A stretch of 64,000 nucleotides of DNA from Symbiodinium microadriaticum. Its lineage: Eukaryota > Sar > Dinophyceae > Suessiales > Symbiodiniaceae. Shown here piece after piece: positions 45,045 to 57,258 of this stretch (position 1 is the first letter of the stretch; each line of letters starts with the position of its first letter). The notes under the pieces are model-generated. The model had not been told where the DNA came from and made no database searches. It saw only the letters and a program-made list of their open reading frames with translations. Both the position numbers and the translations under genes were made by a program. The stretch spans positions 123,704 through 187,703 of the forward strand of contig LSRX01000771.1 in assembly GCA_001939145.1 (NCBI GenBank). Reading direction: 5' to 3'.

Positions 45045-46508
45045 CACGAACAGTACCAGAGCCTGGAAAATAGCCTATACCATTGCAACGTTCAAGGCGA
45101 GCGATGGAAACATGGAAATGCTTTACATGGACATGTGCCGTGTGGTGCTGCGTGGAAGACAGTCAGTCAGTGTGTCTGTGTGTAGGCGTGTGCGCGTGTG
45201 CGCTGGGGCTGCTAGCTTCGGTCATCCCCAGTACTCTGCTGCTGATCACGGCCGATAGTTACGCAGATAATTTCCGAAACATCTCATCGACGGATAATGT
45301 GTTGGCTATCGTGCTGTCAGCAAACTTTCAAACTGCTTTGGAATCAGACTGTGTAGCCAGGAAGGGCTCGAATGAAAGTTCTTGGTAAATGCATCGTCAT
45401 CATTTGTAGCAACAAAGCAACAACAGTGCACTGGGCAGTGCGATCCTTTCCGAAACTCAACCACAAATGTTTCGCGCACACTCGGTGGTTATGCACCAAG
45501 ATCCGCGTGAATTCTTAATTGCAGGCATTAAGTGCCCATGCGCTCAGGCTGTGAGGCTTTACGACCGAGTGATGTCCCAGGTCAGAAACTTGGCCATCAA
45601 TGTGCCTGCTTGAAGTAAAATAACATCCTATAATTCTATTGGCCACCTCGACATTATGCATCTGCGAGGTCAGATAAGAAGCTGTTCCAACAGACATCAC
45701 AAAACGGACCACGCAGCGGAAACGGGCAGTTACGCACTGACGTCCTGACTGTACGGTACACTAAGCTATGTCATTACGCAGCTAGCTGCGCCCGTCCTTG
45801 GACATTTTGCCTCCGGGATTTAAAGAAACTTTTGCCGGCAATGCAGAACGGTGAGCGGCTGGATCTACGGAACCGTGAAACAAGCACTCCTACGCGATGG
45901 AGCAAACACCTTCCTCTTCGTCGGAGGAGCCATCCCTGTAGCAGACTGGGTTAGTTGCAAGACAGGGGAGTATCTGGCATGAAGCGCTAAGACTGAGAGG
46001 CACACTCGCTAGCATCTTCGCCTCAGAATCCCACGCATGGCATCAAACTATGCCACTTGGTCGACCTGAATCCCTCGAGGTCTTGAGCAGGCTTTATGGA
46101 TGCACGTCGGCAAGCTTAGGCTGGCACTTCGCCCACGAAACCGGCTCCGCTCATCATCCTCACCCTGTCACATTCAAGGGATGACAACGTCTCACCCTAC
46201 TGGGTACTGTTGACAACATAGACATGCTTGACTATGCTTGTGCGATCTTGCAGCTGCACTTGCACGTGGACAGGCAGTACAGTGCTTTTGCGCTGCCCCT
46301 CTCACCCTTCTCCGTCACGAAGGCTCCGGGACAGAGACTTTCGAAACTTTCGGGGTATGATGGTCCTCTGCAAATGATGCTATGAGCGCTCTGGAGGGGC
46401 TGGGCCGGGTATGGCCGGGCTGGGCTCTGCACCTCGCAGGAGCAAGGATGTCTTGGGCCCATGCCGCACCTGAGTGCCAGGTGTGGGCTCTTCAGTGCAG
46501 CGCCACCG
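45045..46508. other. No gene recognised
   Basis: 5' flank of the kinesin gene on one side and 3' flank of the phosphatase on the other. A pyrimidine tract followed by AG lies about 25 bases before the kinesin ATG and could be an acceptor for cis- or trans-splicing. No spliced-leader relic was found. Confidence 0.4.
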
Positions 46509-48219
46509 TCAGAAATACTCGCGTAGTCGCTTAGCCAGGGTGAGGACTGCAGGCCACCACAGGAGATGACGTCCTTCCAACGCCGATTTCTTCTCACCTG
46601 CCAGTCTGTAACTATCTGCCACTGAGTCTGCCTGGCGTGGCACCAGCTTATGGCGGTTTGCCTCCGACCAGATCTGTGTGTGAGCTTCCGTCCACTCGAT
46701 GATCTCGCCTACAACCACGGAGGTGTCGTCCACTTTTCCACCTCCAAGAGCCCGAAAGAGAGAAGGCATACACGAAGCTTATTAAAGGCTTATTGGCTGC
46801 GCTTGGGCTGCGAGGCAGCCAGGCCTTTTCCAATGGGAGTGTCGAGGAACTGCCCATTGACGCAGTCGGACTTAGCGTGGGACTCCTTCACGATGCGTTG
46901 AGCCGCCTCCACCGGGACGACTAAGCAAGACTGCGCGGAACTGGGAAGCAGCTGCAAGCTACTGGTACTATGTCGCGACACGTGGCTACAAGCGTCTCAT
47001 CGGGAAAACTCTGGAAACCATCAGCATGATCGAGAGATGAAGCGGACACAGCATACAAGGGTCCAAGATCCTTTGAGTCTTTGTTGCTTATCTGAGTCAC
47101 TGATCTGCGGCTTTTGCCGCCTGCATGCATGCATGCATCATACATACTTACAAACACACATAGATACATACATGCATAAAGTACACGTGCCGTGCAAAGT
47201 GTCCGTCCTCTATCGACGTACGCTGGACATCCCCAATGTTCAGACAACATCTGATCGTCTGCGAAAGTTTCTCTCTTGTCATGAAAGAAATGCTGAGTGT
47301 CTCAACAATCCGCGGAATTCGTGTTCAACAAACCCGACGAGGAGGTCAAGTGCAGGAATCAGGCTCGACGAGCTCAGAGAATCGTTGCCTGGCTCAGGTA
47401 TTGTGCTGGCATCGGTGAGAAGTGGTTGGCCGTCGGTGCCGGCAGGATTTCGTTGCAGATCTCGCAGGGCAGCAATGCCAGAGAGACACAGACAGAAAGG
47501 GTAGAGCATGCCACATTCGCGGCCCCGCCCACCATCTCACAAGACTCACACCTCCACGATCTCATCCAAGAAGAGGTTGTCAAAGACCTCAGCATCATCA
47601 TGTCATGAACCGGACATACTCCAGAAACTCAGCTGCGTCAGCTGAGGTTTTTTATTACCCCTGTGCTTGTGCCGGCCTGGGCAAATTTCTGTGCCTGGAA
47701 TATTGGATCTTGCTTTGCACATGTGTTGGCTTCCCGGCGATACTCAATCCGGTGGCCGACAGTGGGATATCTTCTCACAAGCAAATCTGGAATGATTGCA
47801 CCGTTTGAGCGTGGCCTCACGGGCGTCCTCATCTGTCAAATCTGCTTGGAAGAATAGCGCTTCTAAGTGTCCAACAGACTGGGGACACTAACGCCGTTCG
47901 CTTGTTTGACATTGTTTTTCTGGTATCGATGCGCCCACTCTGCGTTGCTGTCATGGACTCACTGATTGCAACATATGCAGAATTTCTCTGTCGGCTCGAA
48001 CTAGGACCAGTTGGCTCCTCTCTCCCTTGCAGCTCTCTCCTTCAGAGACAGGCACGCCATCGCTGCCCAGAATGAGCACCTCGCAACAAAGCCACTCGAA
48101 ATCACTCGACTTGACATGCATTCTGTGCAGGCTGTCGTCAGATGTCCGCTCAGATCCTGGCATCACCTTCATACGCGGAAACGCAGTGCACGGCTGAGCC
48201 CTTCTCGATGACCTCCGCG
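46509..48219 (-). CDS. PPTC7-like PP2C phosphatase, block B (C-terminal half)
   Basis: Metal-dependent Ser/Thr phosphatase of the PP2C family. Exons: 48219 to about 48182 (AEVIEKGSAVHC), 48079-48056 (VLILGSDG), 47587-47552 (VFDNLFLDEIVE), about 46918-46862 (VPVEAAQRIVKESHAKSD) and 46741 to 46509 or 46599 (GKVDDTSVVVGEIIEWTEAH). Joined they give the PP2C core GSDG-VFDN, the ARSIAEQAH-like helix and the C-terminal G-K-x-DD motif of human PPTC7. The Asp residues of SDG and DD bind the catalytic metals. The first exon probably ends at AVHC; reading on gives a different frame, while AYEGD just behind it fits the family in the +1 frame, so either a splice site or a one-base lesion lies there. Block A at 56.3-57.3 kb supplies the N-terminal half. 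Confidence 0.85.
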
Positions 48220-50404
48220 ACTAAGAACAAATCCGAACTTGGGTGCCGCCCTCCAAGTTGGTCGTGAGCTGAGCGAGGTTGTGACTCGAGCGGCGCCGGA
48301 TAGCAGCTGGCTGCTTGCATTAACAAAGATCTTCACCACACAAAAAACTTTGCCTTCCGGAGCAGCTCTTTGCCGAGCATGCTCCAGTAGACCGGGATCA
48401 GTGATCGTGCAATCCAATTGCGTGCAATACGGGCTGCGAATTGCAAAACAGCGCTGCCGATGCCCAAAGGTTGCTGGTGCCGGTGCCAGCATGCAGGCAT
48501 GATCATTGCCACATGTAACGGGAACTCAGAGCACTGTGCCGTCTTCATGACCTGGCAAGTACATGCAATGTCACCGGACATCAGCTGCCGTGAGACATGA
48601 CCTTTGCTCTTCGGTGGTCTGCAGTGGCAACGATGTTACGCCATGCTAGTGAAATTGTCAAACGACTGACCGATCCACGACACCGTTGATCGCTTCATTC
48701 AGATGACAGCATTGATCATTAGATCTTCTCCAAGGCGCAGTGCTCATGAAAAAGAGCATCCAAGGAGAGGTTGTAGGACTCTGCTTTATCGATGACAGCC
48801 TGGCTCGTGTCCCCCCATTTGCAGCAATGATACATAGCAATGGAGATCCGCCTTCCACATCACACGGAGCTCTCCCATCTCAGCTGCGTGCGCGCGTCGA
48901 ATGGCAGCGACCTGAAACCAACTTGCGCTTGAGTCGAAGAAGGTTGGCACTGCACCTCACATCTCTGCACCGAACGCAACTCACCGTCCAGCCATCCATA
49001 CCCGCGCTCGCACTCCGCGCTGCTGTCCCAAGTGGCCCATCTTCCGTTTTGCGTGTCATGTCTCTGGTACAAAAAATAGGCGTTCTCTGGCGTTCTGGTG
49101 CAAGTGCTGTCAATGCATGAGAGACCGCAGTACATGCGCCCACTTTGCTCCCTTCAAGCCCCCTACAAGGTACGTGCACAAATGTGGCTCCGTTCTCGTC
49201 CCCGCCTACAGGCCTATAGGTACATGCACTATGGAAGCCCGAGAAATCCTAAATGATCGCAAATGCACCTCGGCTTCCAGTTCAAGACGTTGCGACTGTA
49301 GCTGGTGAAGCTGTCGCTGCTCCTCGCTATATACCGCTGTTTAAGTACAGTTCTGGCCGTTTGCAGGTGCAGCAGGCAGCCTCTGACCGCTTTGCTTGCA
49401 GTTCTTGGTGCTGCTGCAGAGCTGCTTGTCGCCGGACCTGGCCGGCTCAGAACAGAAGGATCCGCCGCCACCCAACGCACATGTGCGCCTCATGCTTCAA
49501 TTACCGTGCCCCATCCCCGCTCGGGGCTTCGGCGGTTCGGTGTGGCTATATGATGGCACATCCTACTTGCAACCACTTGCAGACTTCACACACTCGCAAG
49601 GCAGCACCCCTTCAGGTACACGTGCAGGAACATTGGATCCACACAGGTGGCTCCACAGGTGGATAAAAGAAGACAGCCCTGTACTTCTCGAAACTGCAAA
49701 ACTCGCTGCAACAAGGCTGAAAGTGTCGGGGATCTCCATGCTTCTGCCGCGAATTCAAAACCGACGACGACGACGGGCGGCTTCCCGCTGGCACTTTGGA
49801 TTTCCGACATGCTCGACCACTGCGAAATCTGGCACTGGCAGCGGGATCATGGACATTGTATACAGTGCGCGCTGAAAAATAAAGGCGCATCCTTTGTACC
49901 ACAGCCAGACTGCAGCTTCCTCGCACTGGGGAGTGCAAAGACGGAGCTCCCGAGGTGCACCTCCAACTGCTCCATGCGTTCAGCATGCACCTCGCAGGAC
50001 ACTCACCGCTCAAGAGAAAGCTACACTTGGAGCTCAGTGTGCCTGCTTGGCTCTCTCGTTGTCCGCCACAACACTTTTCAAGGACCTCACCACAGTTTCC
50101 GAAGTACTAAACCCTTACTATACATATTCCTCACGTGCGGGGACCGGCTCTGGAAAACATCAGTTCTCAAGCAGCTGCTCGCAGACCCTCACCATGCTGA
50201 TGTTGCTTCGTCAGCACATCTGAGCATCGCACTGCTCGAGCTCAGTGCCGTCTTGCTTGGTAGCCTGGTGTGGCCGGCACCCACCATTGGTGAGGGTGGA
50301 ACGGTGATTCGTCGGCTTATGGAACCCACTCCAACTTTCGTCTGCGTTCTTGCAGACATTGATTGGGGCTCTCTTAAGCCGGCGAATTGTGGGGCGGGGA
50401 ACCA
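48220..50404. other. No gene recognised
   Basis: Several minus-strand frames of 60-130 codons without motifs. The stretch near 49800-49660 reads KPPVVVVGFEFAAEAW but nothing supports it as an exon. Confidence 0.35.
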
Positions 50405-51713
50405 TCAAAACGTGCAAAGTCGCTGTGCAGAGGTATTCGGGCCAAGGAGAAGAGAAAGGGCATTGAAATGATGAACACCCCGGACGGCCTCGAGAGACTG
50501 CCGCAGGTTTGCTAAGTCTTCTCTCGCGGCAGCTGCACGCTGCTTGGCATTCTCGGCGTTCGCTGCAACACTTCCGACACCTGGGAAAGACACGCACACT
50601 CCCGTCACCTGGCGGCAACCGAGCAAAAAATGCAGGGTACTTCCGAGCTCTGAGTCCTGGGCGGGTCAGCCTGAGCACAAAGCTTTCAGATCAAGGCTAG
50701 CGTTGTGCACTGGCGGCCAGCTCAAGACAAGCGGCTCATCCTTGTAGCTCTCAAGATGTCTGAGCAGCCTTCACAGCAGTTGTTTGAAGAGCGCAATGTC
50801 TTGCATCAGGCATGTCCAAGCCTGCAGACAACCTGATCTCGCTGAGAATGCGCCCTGCGCTGGTTGGCTTTTTCCTCTAGCACTGCCTCCCAAGCACCAG
50901 TAGGTTCGGATCAGTGTCTCGGCGTGGAACAGTGCAGTACGGGTTGGATGTCTCGCAGACGTATTCGACCTCTTTTAAGGAAGAGTTGAAAATGGCCGGC
51001 TGCAAACCGCAGTGAAGGTACGAAAGGCTCATGTTGCTTGGTTTGCCTTGCCTTCAGCTGGCACACACCACTCTTCAGCTCTTCGATCTCCTCGCCGAAG
51101 TGATGTCAAGACTCCGCCAATGCTGTTTGCAGAATTGCCTTCTCCAAGCCCTCGGGGCTCTCAGCAATCTGGCTCTGCAGTGCAGTGACCTCCCGGCAGG
51201 CTTAGAGCAAGAAGACTTTCCGCATATGCGCGCTCACGCTCCATCGACCCAGGCCTGCTCCCGCAACTGCTCAATGCGCTGTTCTCCTTGCCGGACTCGC
51301 TCCTCCCAGCACATCACTTCGAAACCAAAGGGCGATCGGTTGCCCAACATGGCCAACCTTTACAGATGTTCGCTTTCTTTCTGCATCTTCCACAACCTTG
51401 ACAGCAGTGCACTGCGCACGAAAGCGTCGGTGACAAACCGACGATGTTGACGCACGGGAGCCCCGGAAATTACTGCCCGCACGTCATGCACTGCACTGTA
51501 CCTGCAGTTCTCCGAGGGCGGGGCACGGTCTGCAGAGTTGCGTTGTCGTGTGAGCTTGTCGTTGATGGCCTTCGCCTCTGCAGCCTCCGATTTCCCTCGC
51601 TATGCAGCCCGAGGAGGCTCAAGAAGGCCCTTCAGCGCCTCGTTCTCGGCAGTCCACATGTCTTGCAGCTCAGCGTTGTGACGCTCTTGTGCAGCAGAAA
51701 GCTCTGCATCAAC
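50405..51713 (-). CDS. Coiled-coil protein exons of unknown function
   Basis: Series of minus-strand pieces with strong coiled-coil character: 51713-51619 (VDAELSAAQERHNAELQDMW and TAENEALKGLLE after a GCAG acceptor), about 51590-51530 (SEAAEAKAINDKLTRQ), about 51330-51260 (EERVRQGEQRIEQLREQAW), about 51200-51110 (VTALQSQIAESPEGLEKAIL), about 51090-51040 (GEEIEELKSGVCQLKA) and 50570-50460 (NAENAKQRAAAAREDLANL). Spacing is compatible with short introns. Heptad-rich sequence and Glu/Gln/Ala composition support one protein, but no named domain is visible and exon limits are not defined. The exons lie between the two blocks of the phosphatase on the same strand. Confidence 0.5.
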
Positions 51714-52183
51714 CTGCAGTGCTTATACCGCAAACCGGGTTATGAGCCTTAAGCTGAAACGAAGCACCACTTGCAAGCAAGACGGAGACGATGCCACAAT
51801 GCCGGGCTGTGCGTGGCTGGCACATACATAGCACATGCACGTGCTGTTGCAGAGACCAAAACCCTTTCATGCTGTCATGCCCAAGCCGAGAATCAGGACC
51901 TTGGCACCTTGGGCAGGGAATGCCTTGTCGTCTACTCGAGCCTTAAGGCCTCTTGGGCTGTTGACCAGAGCTCCTGACTCGCAACTTTGCTGGTTGTAGG
52001 CACTGGCCCGACCCACAACTGGGTGCTTTACCTTGTTGACTGTTCCTTCACGTGGATCAAGTTGTTACGCAACGGGTTCTGGCAGGAGCATGCAGGAGCC
52101 ACGACTTTTTTGTTGTGGTGTGTGGGTTTCGGAACATTACCTGATGTTCGTGACTTGCGTCCTCGTGCATTTTTGGGGTTGTG

Positions 52184-52213
52184 TGTGAGTGTGAGTGTGT
52201 GTGTGTGTGTGTG
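52184..52213. repeat. (TG)n microsatellite
   Basis: TG dinucleotides with two GTGTGA interruptions. Confidence 0.9.
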
Positions 52214-52344
52214 TCTATTTGTTGGCTTACAGGCTTCGAAAACCTTGAAAAGCAAAAGTCGTCTCAAGAGAATCCTCGTGCTTCCGGAGCAGAACCCGGC
52301 TGGCGGATTTCTTCAAGCTAGGGGCACCTCCATAAAATAAGGAA

Positions 52345-53500
52345 TTTGTTGTGCAGGGTCTATGTCGAAAGCAGGGAACCAGTGACTCGACTCTCGAATG
52401 GGGTGTCTATAGATAGGATAACTCAACTGCTTAGGGCTCTAGCGATTTCCAAGAGAGCATGAAATCCTGTATGCCAAACGTAGAGGGTCTGGCCAGCCCC
52501 GGACACTGAAGCTACTCTCCTTTGCAGGAGTTAGAGTGATGAGAGCTCGGGTTGGGGGATGGAGATTTGAGAGTGAAGGATCCAGGGATTGGAGTTCGGG
52601 GGGTCCGAATTTAAGGATGTGTTCCGTGCTGCGCCAACGGTCAGGACGTGTTACAGTACGCGAACGCTGGGATTCCTAGAGACCATACCAGTTTTCAAAC
52701 AACCATAAATTACAAACTAAATGGATCTCATATAATACAAATGGGGCTCACAAGCAATACACAAACAACTATTGCGTGTGATTGGTACATAGAAGAGTTA
52801 CGTAAAGCTATCATATTTTCGCTTGGGACCTAAATGAGATGATAGATTGCCTGATGCTTACAGCTGGATTCGCATGTCCCAACAACTGGGCCCGGTTGGT
52901 GGTGCTGGCGTTGCAGAAGAGGATTTGTTTTTTCAACATGATACCGGATCTGGTGAATTTGGTAAGGCGAGCTATCAATGTTCGGCGTTAATGCTGCATT
53001 CGGATGATGGCTTTCTACCATATTAGATAGAAGTTCAGCTGACATAACTACATTGTGAGGCAGTGATACAGGCTCATGCGATGGTGGGGATACGAATTAT
53101 GATGACGCTTATTGAAGTGGTCTGGCCAACAACCATCGAATTCTTGAGGGTGTTTGAATGTGTTGGTGATCAATATCGAAAGGATACTAAGCAGTACCTA
53201 GTATGAGTATTCGTGTTTGGATGGTGTGGGTGCATAGATGATTGTCTGGTGTGGTAGCATTTGTGGATTGCTTGGTGTAGCGAAAAAGATTTTGGGCAAC
53301 CCTTGGTATGGTTATTCGTGCTCGGATGGTGGGTTTACAGTCAGCACTTAGTACGACCGTTTGAGATTGAACGGCTTGGTCTAGTAGTCAAGGGTTTAAG
53401 TTAGAGGCAATCGTAAGCATGATGATGTGTGTTTGGATTGTACAAGGATTCTAGGCAATACTAAAGCATGAACATTCGAGTTTGGATAATGTGGGCTGCA
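52345..53500. other. AT-richer segment of different composition
   Basis: This kilobase is visibly richer in A and T than its surroundings and has almost no open frames. It begins with short AG/GT-rich non-coding sequence, includes AAATTACAAACTAAATGG and ends with the degenerate repeats listed separately. Origin unknown. Confidence 0.5.
53185..53500. repeat. Four diverged copies of a ~45-bp repeat
   Basis: Variants of GGCAATACTNAGTATGANTA followed by TTCGTGTTTGGATNNTGTGG occur near 53187, 53292, 53405 and 53452. Spacing is irregular (about 105, 113 and 47 bases). Confidence 0.6.
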
Positions 53501-53907
53501 TTCAGTGAAGTGGGTGTCTTTCTTTACTTATTGTATTTGTTGTTTCTTTATTCCTGTCGACCGTTCTATATCTCTTGCTTTCTTTCCTCCTGTCGTTTTT
53601 TCTCGATTTTTTTTGCATTCTTCAAACCCCTCGCAGAGCCTGCCCCCCGGTTCGGGTCCGAGCTGTCGGAGTGTTGGCTAGCCACCAGGGCTTAACTCAG
53701 GTGCACGGCATGTGCACTTCAGCCCTCAACAGCCACATGCCAGAACGGGTAGTGTCTTCTGTGTTGGGTGTTGGGGTCGGAGGATGGAGGGGAAGAAGAA
53801 GATTAATGTGCACAGAAAAAGAAGTAACGAAAGAAAGATACGATGAACGACACCGTGCGGTTTTGCTGCTGTTTGTTGTGTTGTTTCTATGAACGCCACA
53901 ACTGCCC

Positions 53908-54166
53908 CTAAGCTTAGCTGCAGTTGCGGGTCATCGTGTACGGGGGAGTAGAACAGACCGTGACATGAAGCATCAAATCAAAGCCTGGTTCAGCTTGTCC
54001 ACCATTTCCAATCTCGTAGAGTCCAAAGCTTGCACGTCCTTCAATGTCGCCAAAGGCATGAAACTGTCTGCGAGCAGCCCGGTGCGATGCGTCACTGCGC
54101 CACTCCTCCTTCATGCCAGTGATGACTACCACCTTCGCCTCACCAACGACACTTGATCGACGGACG
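53908..54166 (-). CDS. Hypothetical exon
   Basis: After a possible CAAG acceptor at about 54158 the minus strand reads VVGEAKVVVITGMKEEWRSD, then RQFHAFGDIEGRASFGLYEI and GNGGQAEPGFDLMLHVTV before a stop. The peptide looks genuine but belongs to no family I know. Confidence 0.3.
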
Positions 54167-54299
54167 ATGTGGCAGCCACAACGCCGGCGCTCAAACCCGC
54201 TCCTCTTTATACCGGCAGAAGTTGATCATGCCACCTGATGGATAGAAGGGTCTTGCTACCGACCAATCGGTGCATACAAAACCATTCAGCCGGCCATAA

Positions 54300-55070
54300 C
54301 AGACACGGCCGAATCAAACAAATGACCCGAGGTTTTGTGCAGCCACGTGTCTGAGCAGCGCTCGAAACCGCTTCGGCACTGGATCCCAGAAGTCCTTTCG
54401 GAAAAGACTCGGAAATATGCAAATCATGCAATGACAGCAGTGTCAAAGACTTTTTGAGCCGACTTGATAACAGCATGTAACCGACGGATTCCTGCAACGC
54501 ATCTGCCTTCATCTTGTGAGCAGATTGTCTTAGCCTTCCACGTGACCGCCACCGCCCCCAAAGAAGCTTCCACCCGCGGTGACGGTATCGCACGTCGCTA
54601 GGTTGGCACCTTCTCCTAGTAACCTGAAGCAGTTCACCACCGGAACCCAACGGCACGAGCTGGGCAAAGACAAGCTTCCGCTCAAGAATCAAAGGCAACC
54701 GGCAGCCGAGACACAACTTATGCTACGAACATCTAGCGACGTTCGACCGCAGCGAGGCCTTGAAGTTAAAGTCGTCCACCAGATTTATCATTGCAAGCTG
54801 CCTTTCGTGCTTCAACAGCAGCCGCACGCCGCGACTCGAGGAGCACCGTGCCTTGAGAGCTTGAAGATGGTCAGGAAATCCATGGCCTCACAGCGAAGCG
54901 CCCATGCAGAGGCTGCAGCCAGAGGATGAATCAGTATGAATCAGTCACGTTCCTGGCCTCGTCATAGATCTCTGGGTGAGGTGTCACGGCAGGCATCTGT
55001 GCCTTCACTTGTTGGGAGTCCTGCTGTTGCAGAAGTCCAGCAGTCAAGGCTTCACTGCTTTGTCGCTTGG
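54300..55070 (-). CDS. Candidate exons, possibly upstream part of the coiled-coil gene
   Basis: Protein-like minus-strand pieces: about 55050-54930 (GLLQQQDSQQVKAQMPAVTP then HPEIYDEARNVTDS), about 54850-54780 (LLESRRAAAVEARKAACND) and about 54510-54330 (KADALQESVGYMLLSSRL, SLTLLSLHDLHISESF). Composition is like that of the coiled-coil exons at 50.4-51.7 kb and all could be one gene. Evidence is weak. Confidence 0.25.
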
Positions 55071-56330
55071 CTGCTGTGGCATTGTTCGATAGCTCTGCTC
55101 AAGCGGAGTTGGCTTCCTTCTCTTCGGTGACTCTCCCACATGAACCGCAGCCCTTTATGGTGATTGTCTCGCGGCATCGCCGGCTTGCAAACCCACAAGA
55201 AAAGCATGAAGGAGGGAATTCGGCCAGATAAGAAGGGACTGCTCCGGAAAAAGAACGGAGAATCTTGGCGCCGCTTTTTGTCGAGGACCTGCACCGCGGA
55301 AGCAACTAGTTCGGCTGGCCGCCTCTACCACAGCGAAGCAGGCATGGCGCACAGACTGTGCCACCGTGCCGCCGCCTCCCGCCTGCACGTACCTCCACCC
55401 TTCCCCGACCCTTCGCAGCCACTTGCTCAAGCAGCAGTAGCCCGCCAACCCGCAATAACCCAAAGCCGCTGCTACCCCGTCGGATGGTCGTTCCATGTCA
55501 TTTTCTCTGTGCATGTCTCGAAACGAACAGTTCCTCTGCTGACCCAGCTTATCAGTGAGCATCATGACCTGACGGGATGCTTGCCGGAAGAGCGTCTGCC
55601 CACTGTGTCTTGTGTGTTTATGTGCAGTGGCTAAATATTACGCATTTTGGCGGAGTGCTTTGACTTTGGCGGTCCATGTCATAGGCAAACTCTGCAAGAG
55701 CGTTGAAGAAAGCCATGGCATTGTCTGCAGAAGGCCTCCGGGTATCAGCAAATCGACAAGGCTCACGGTGACATGGACAAGGGTGCTCTGCTGCCGCCTG
55801 TCTATGTTGTCTGCAGCCACGGCTGGATGCACGCCAATCATGTTCAACACCTTAAGAGCAGAACATTCCACAAGCGGCTGGTCTGCTCCTGCATGCAGAA
55901 AGGCACCCCGGTGATGTCCTTCGGCGCCAGAATCTTGAAAGCGAAGCCCTTCAGCATGTTGTATGTCCTGGGGCTGACAGCTGAGAAAGGATCCACCCAA
56001 GCTCGACCTACGACCTGCATCTCCAGTGGGCAAAGCGAGCAGCCGTCCTTCAGTTGAGACCGCCCTTGCTGTTGGAGGTGGTTGCCCCGGGCAACTTGAG
56101 CCGACAAGCTGCAGCAGCAAGCATCCACAAGGCTTGATTTGCTGCATCAGCACATGAGCATGAAAAGTGAGAACACGCCACAGAGGTGCTGGCCTCCAGT
56201 GCGATGGACTCATCGAACTCCTTCGAGCAGGCAAATATGGACTTCGAGCGGCTTCTGCAGGGCGTGAAGTGACTGCCCAGGAGCGCCATTGACACGCGTG
56301 CTCTGGGCGCGTTCGCTGGTCCATGGCGAC
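55071..56330. other. Intron-like interval with one candidate exon
   Basis: On the minus strand 56050-55860 reads DGCSLCPLEMQVVGRAWVDP then FSAVSPRTYNMLKGFAFKIL and APKDITGVPFCMQEQ, a convincing-looking peptide with no family match; it lies just after the last block A exon of the phosphatase and might belong to it or to a nested gene. A plus-strand frame at 55164-55634 has no motif. Confidence 0.35.
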
Positions 56331-56334
56331 AGCC

Positions 56335-57258
56335 CTGGTGCTGGTCCTCGTCGATGCGTTCGTCGACGCGCGCGAGCTGCAACGGCGTCTGCACGTTGTA
56401 GTCGATTCGCTGCATCTCTGTGTGGAAAACTGCCTTTCAACTCCAGAAGGCTGCGCCACGCTGCGACTGCTCCCGATGAGCCTCTAATTCAGACTGTCGC
56501 CCGTTCGTCCTTCTCCTGCAGCACGGCGCTCACATGCCAAGAACAGACTTCCAGCACGGAAGCCGGTGAGGGCTGGACAGCATCAGCAACTCACAGTCGC
56601 CAATCGACAGGACCGCGATCATGGGGTGCAACTGTGCCGAATGCAAATATGAGTGAGATGCCTCCAACACGGCGATCAACCGGAACCTTCCCGTGGATCC
56701 TGGTGCTGTTGTCGAGCGCAGCTAACAGGACCGTGGTAGACCTCGCATGGACTGGACTCGCGGCTGCTGCTCCGACAGGTCGTACGAAGTAGACTGGGCA
56801 TCCGACCCATAGCTAGTTGTCTCCTGATACCTTGCTGGCATGAAGGAATTGGTCTCTGGCGTGGATTGTCCGAATGCTGTCCCAAACACGCTTCTTTGAG
56901 AAGGGAAATGGGACCTCTGTACCTTGCGGGTGGCAAGCAGCAGCTCACAGTGATTCGATTCTGCTGAGGTCACTGGTCTTGCGGTGCAATGTTTGTGTCG
57001 GGCATAAGCTGCAGCATCGCGAGTTCCTCATGCGACTTGACACTGAAATACACTGAAAGGGTTCGAACAGCTCTGAACATGCTTGCTGCCTCACACGTTC
57101 GCAACAACTCGTTTGGCAGCAGCGACGGGTCCATTTGAAACTCCTGCAACGCTAGAAAGTCTGCAATTGCCGCAGGTGTTGGCGACATGCGAGCCACGTC
57201 TTGCTCCTCTAGTTGCGATACTCCGTCACAAACACCCAACAGCATAGGAGAAGTCAGC
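56335..57258 (-). CDS. PPTC7-like PP2C phosphatase, block A (N-terminal half)
   Basis: Exons: 57258-57198 (LLGVCDGVSQLEEQD), 57143-57090 (EFQMDPSLLPNELLRTCE), 57035 to about 56992 (SHEELAMLQLMPDTN), 56922 to about 56881 (YRGPISLLKEA), 56741-56687 (STTVLLAALDNSTRIHGK), 56631-56581 (LHPMIAVLSIGDCELLML), 56515-56482 (RRTNGRQSELE) and 56429 to about 56340 (FHTEMQRI, VQTPLQLARVDERIDED). They are the successive PP2C motifs: the metal-binding DG of G.CDGV, STT..L...LD, the IGD strand and the H...Q.TP.QL segment, with spacing as in human PPTC7. Several joints keep phase (56687 to 56631; 56580 to 56515). The upstream GGEDA-like start was not found. The protein continues in block B after an interval of about 8 kb. 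Human PPTC7 is mitochondrial; location here is unknown. Confidence 0.87.

Noticed and set aside
45045..45075. Possible relict spliced leader before the kinesin start
   Set aside because: The bases GGCTATTTTCCAGGCTC only loosely resemble the conserved leader; I see no true copy of the leader anywhere in the window.
55164..55634. 156-codon plus-strand open frame
   Set aside because: No motif, opposite to the strand of all confident genes and overlapped by equally open minus-strand frames.
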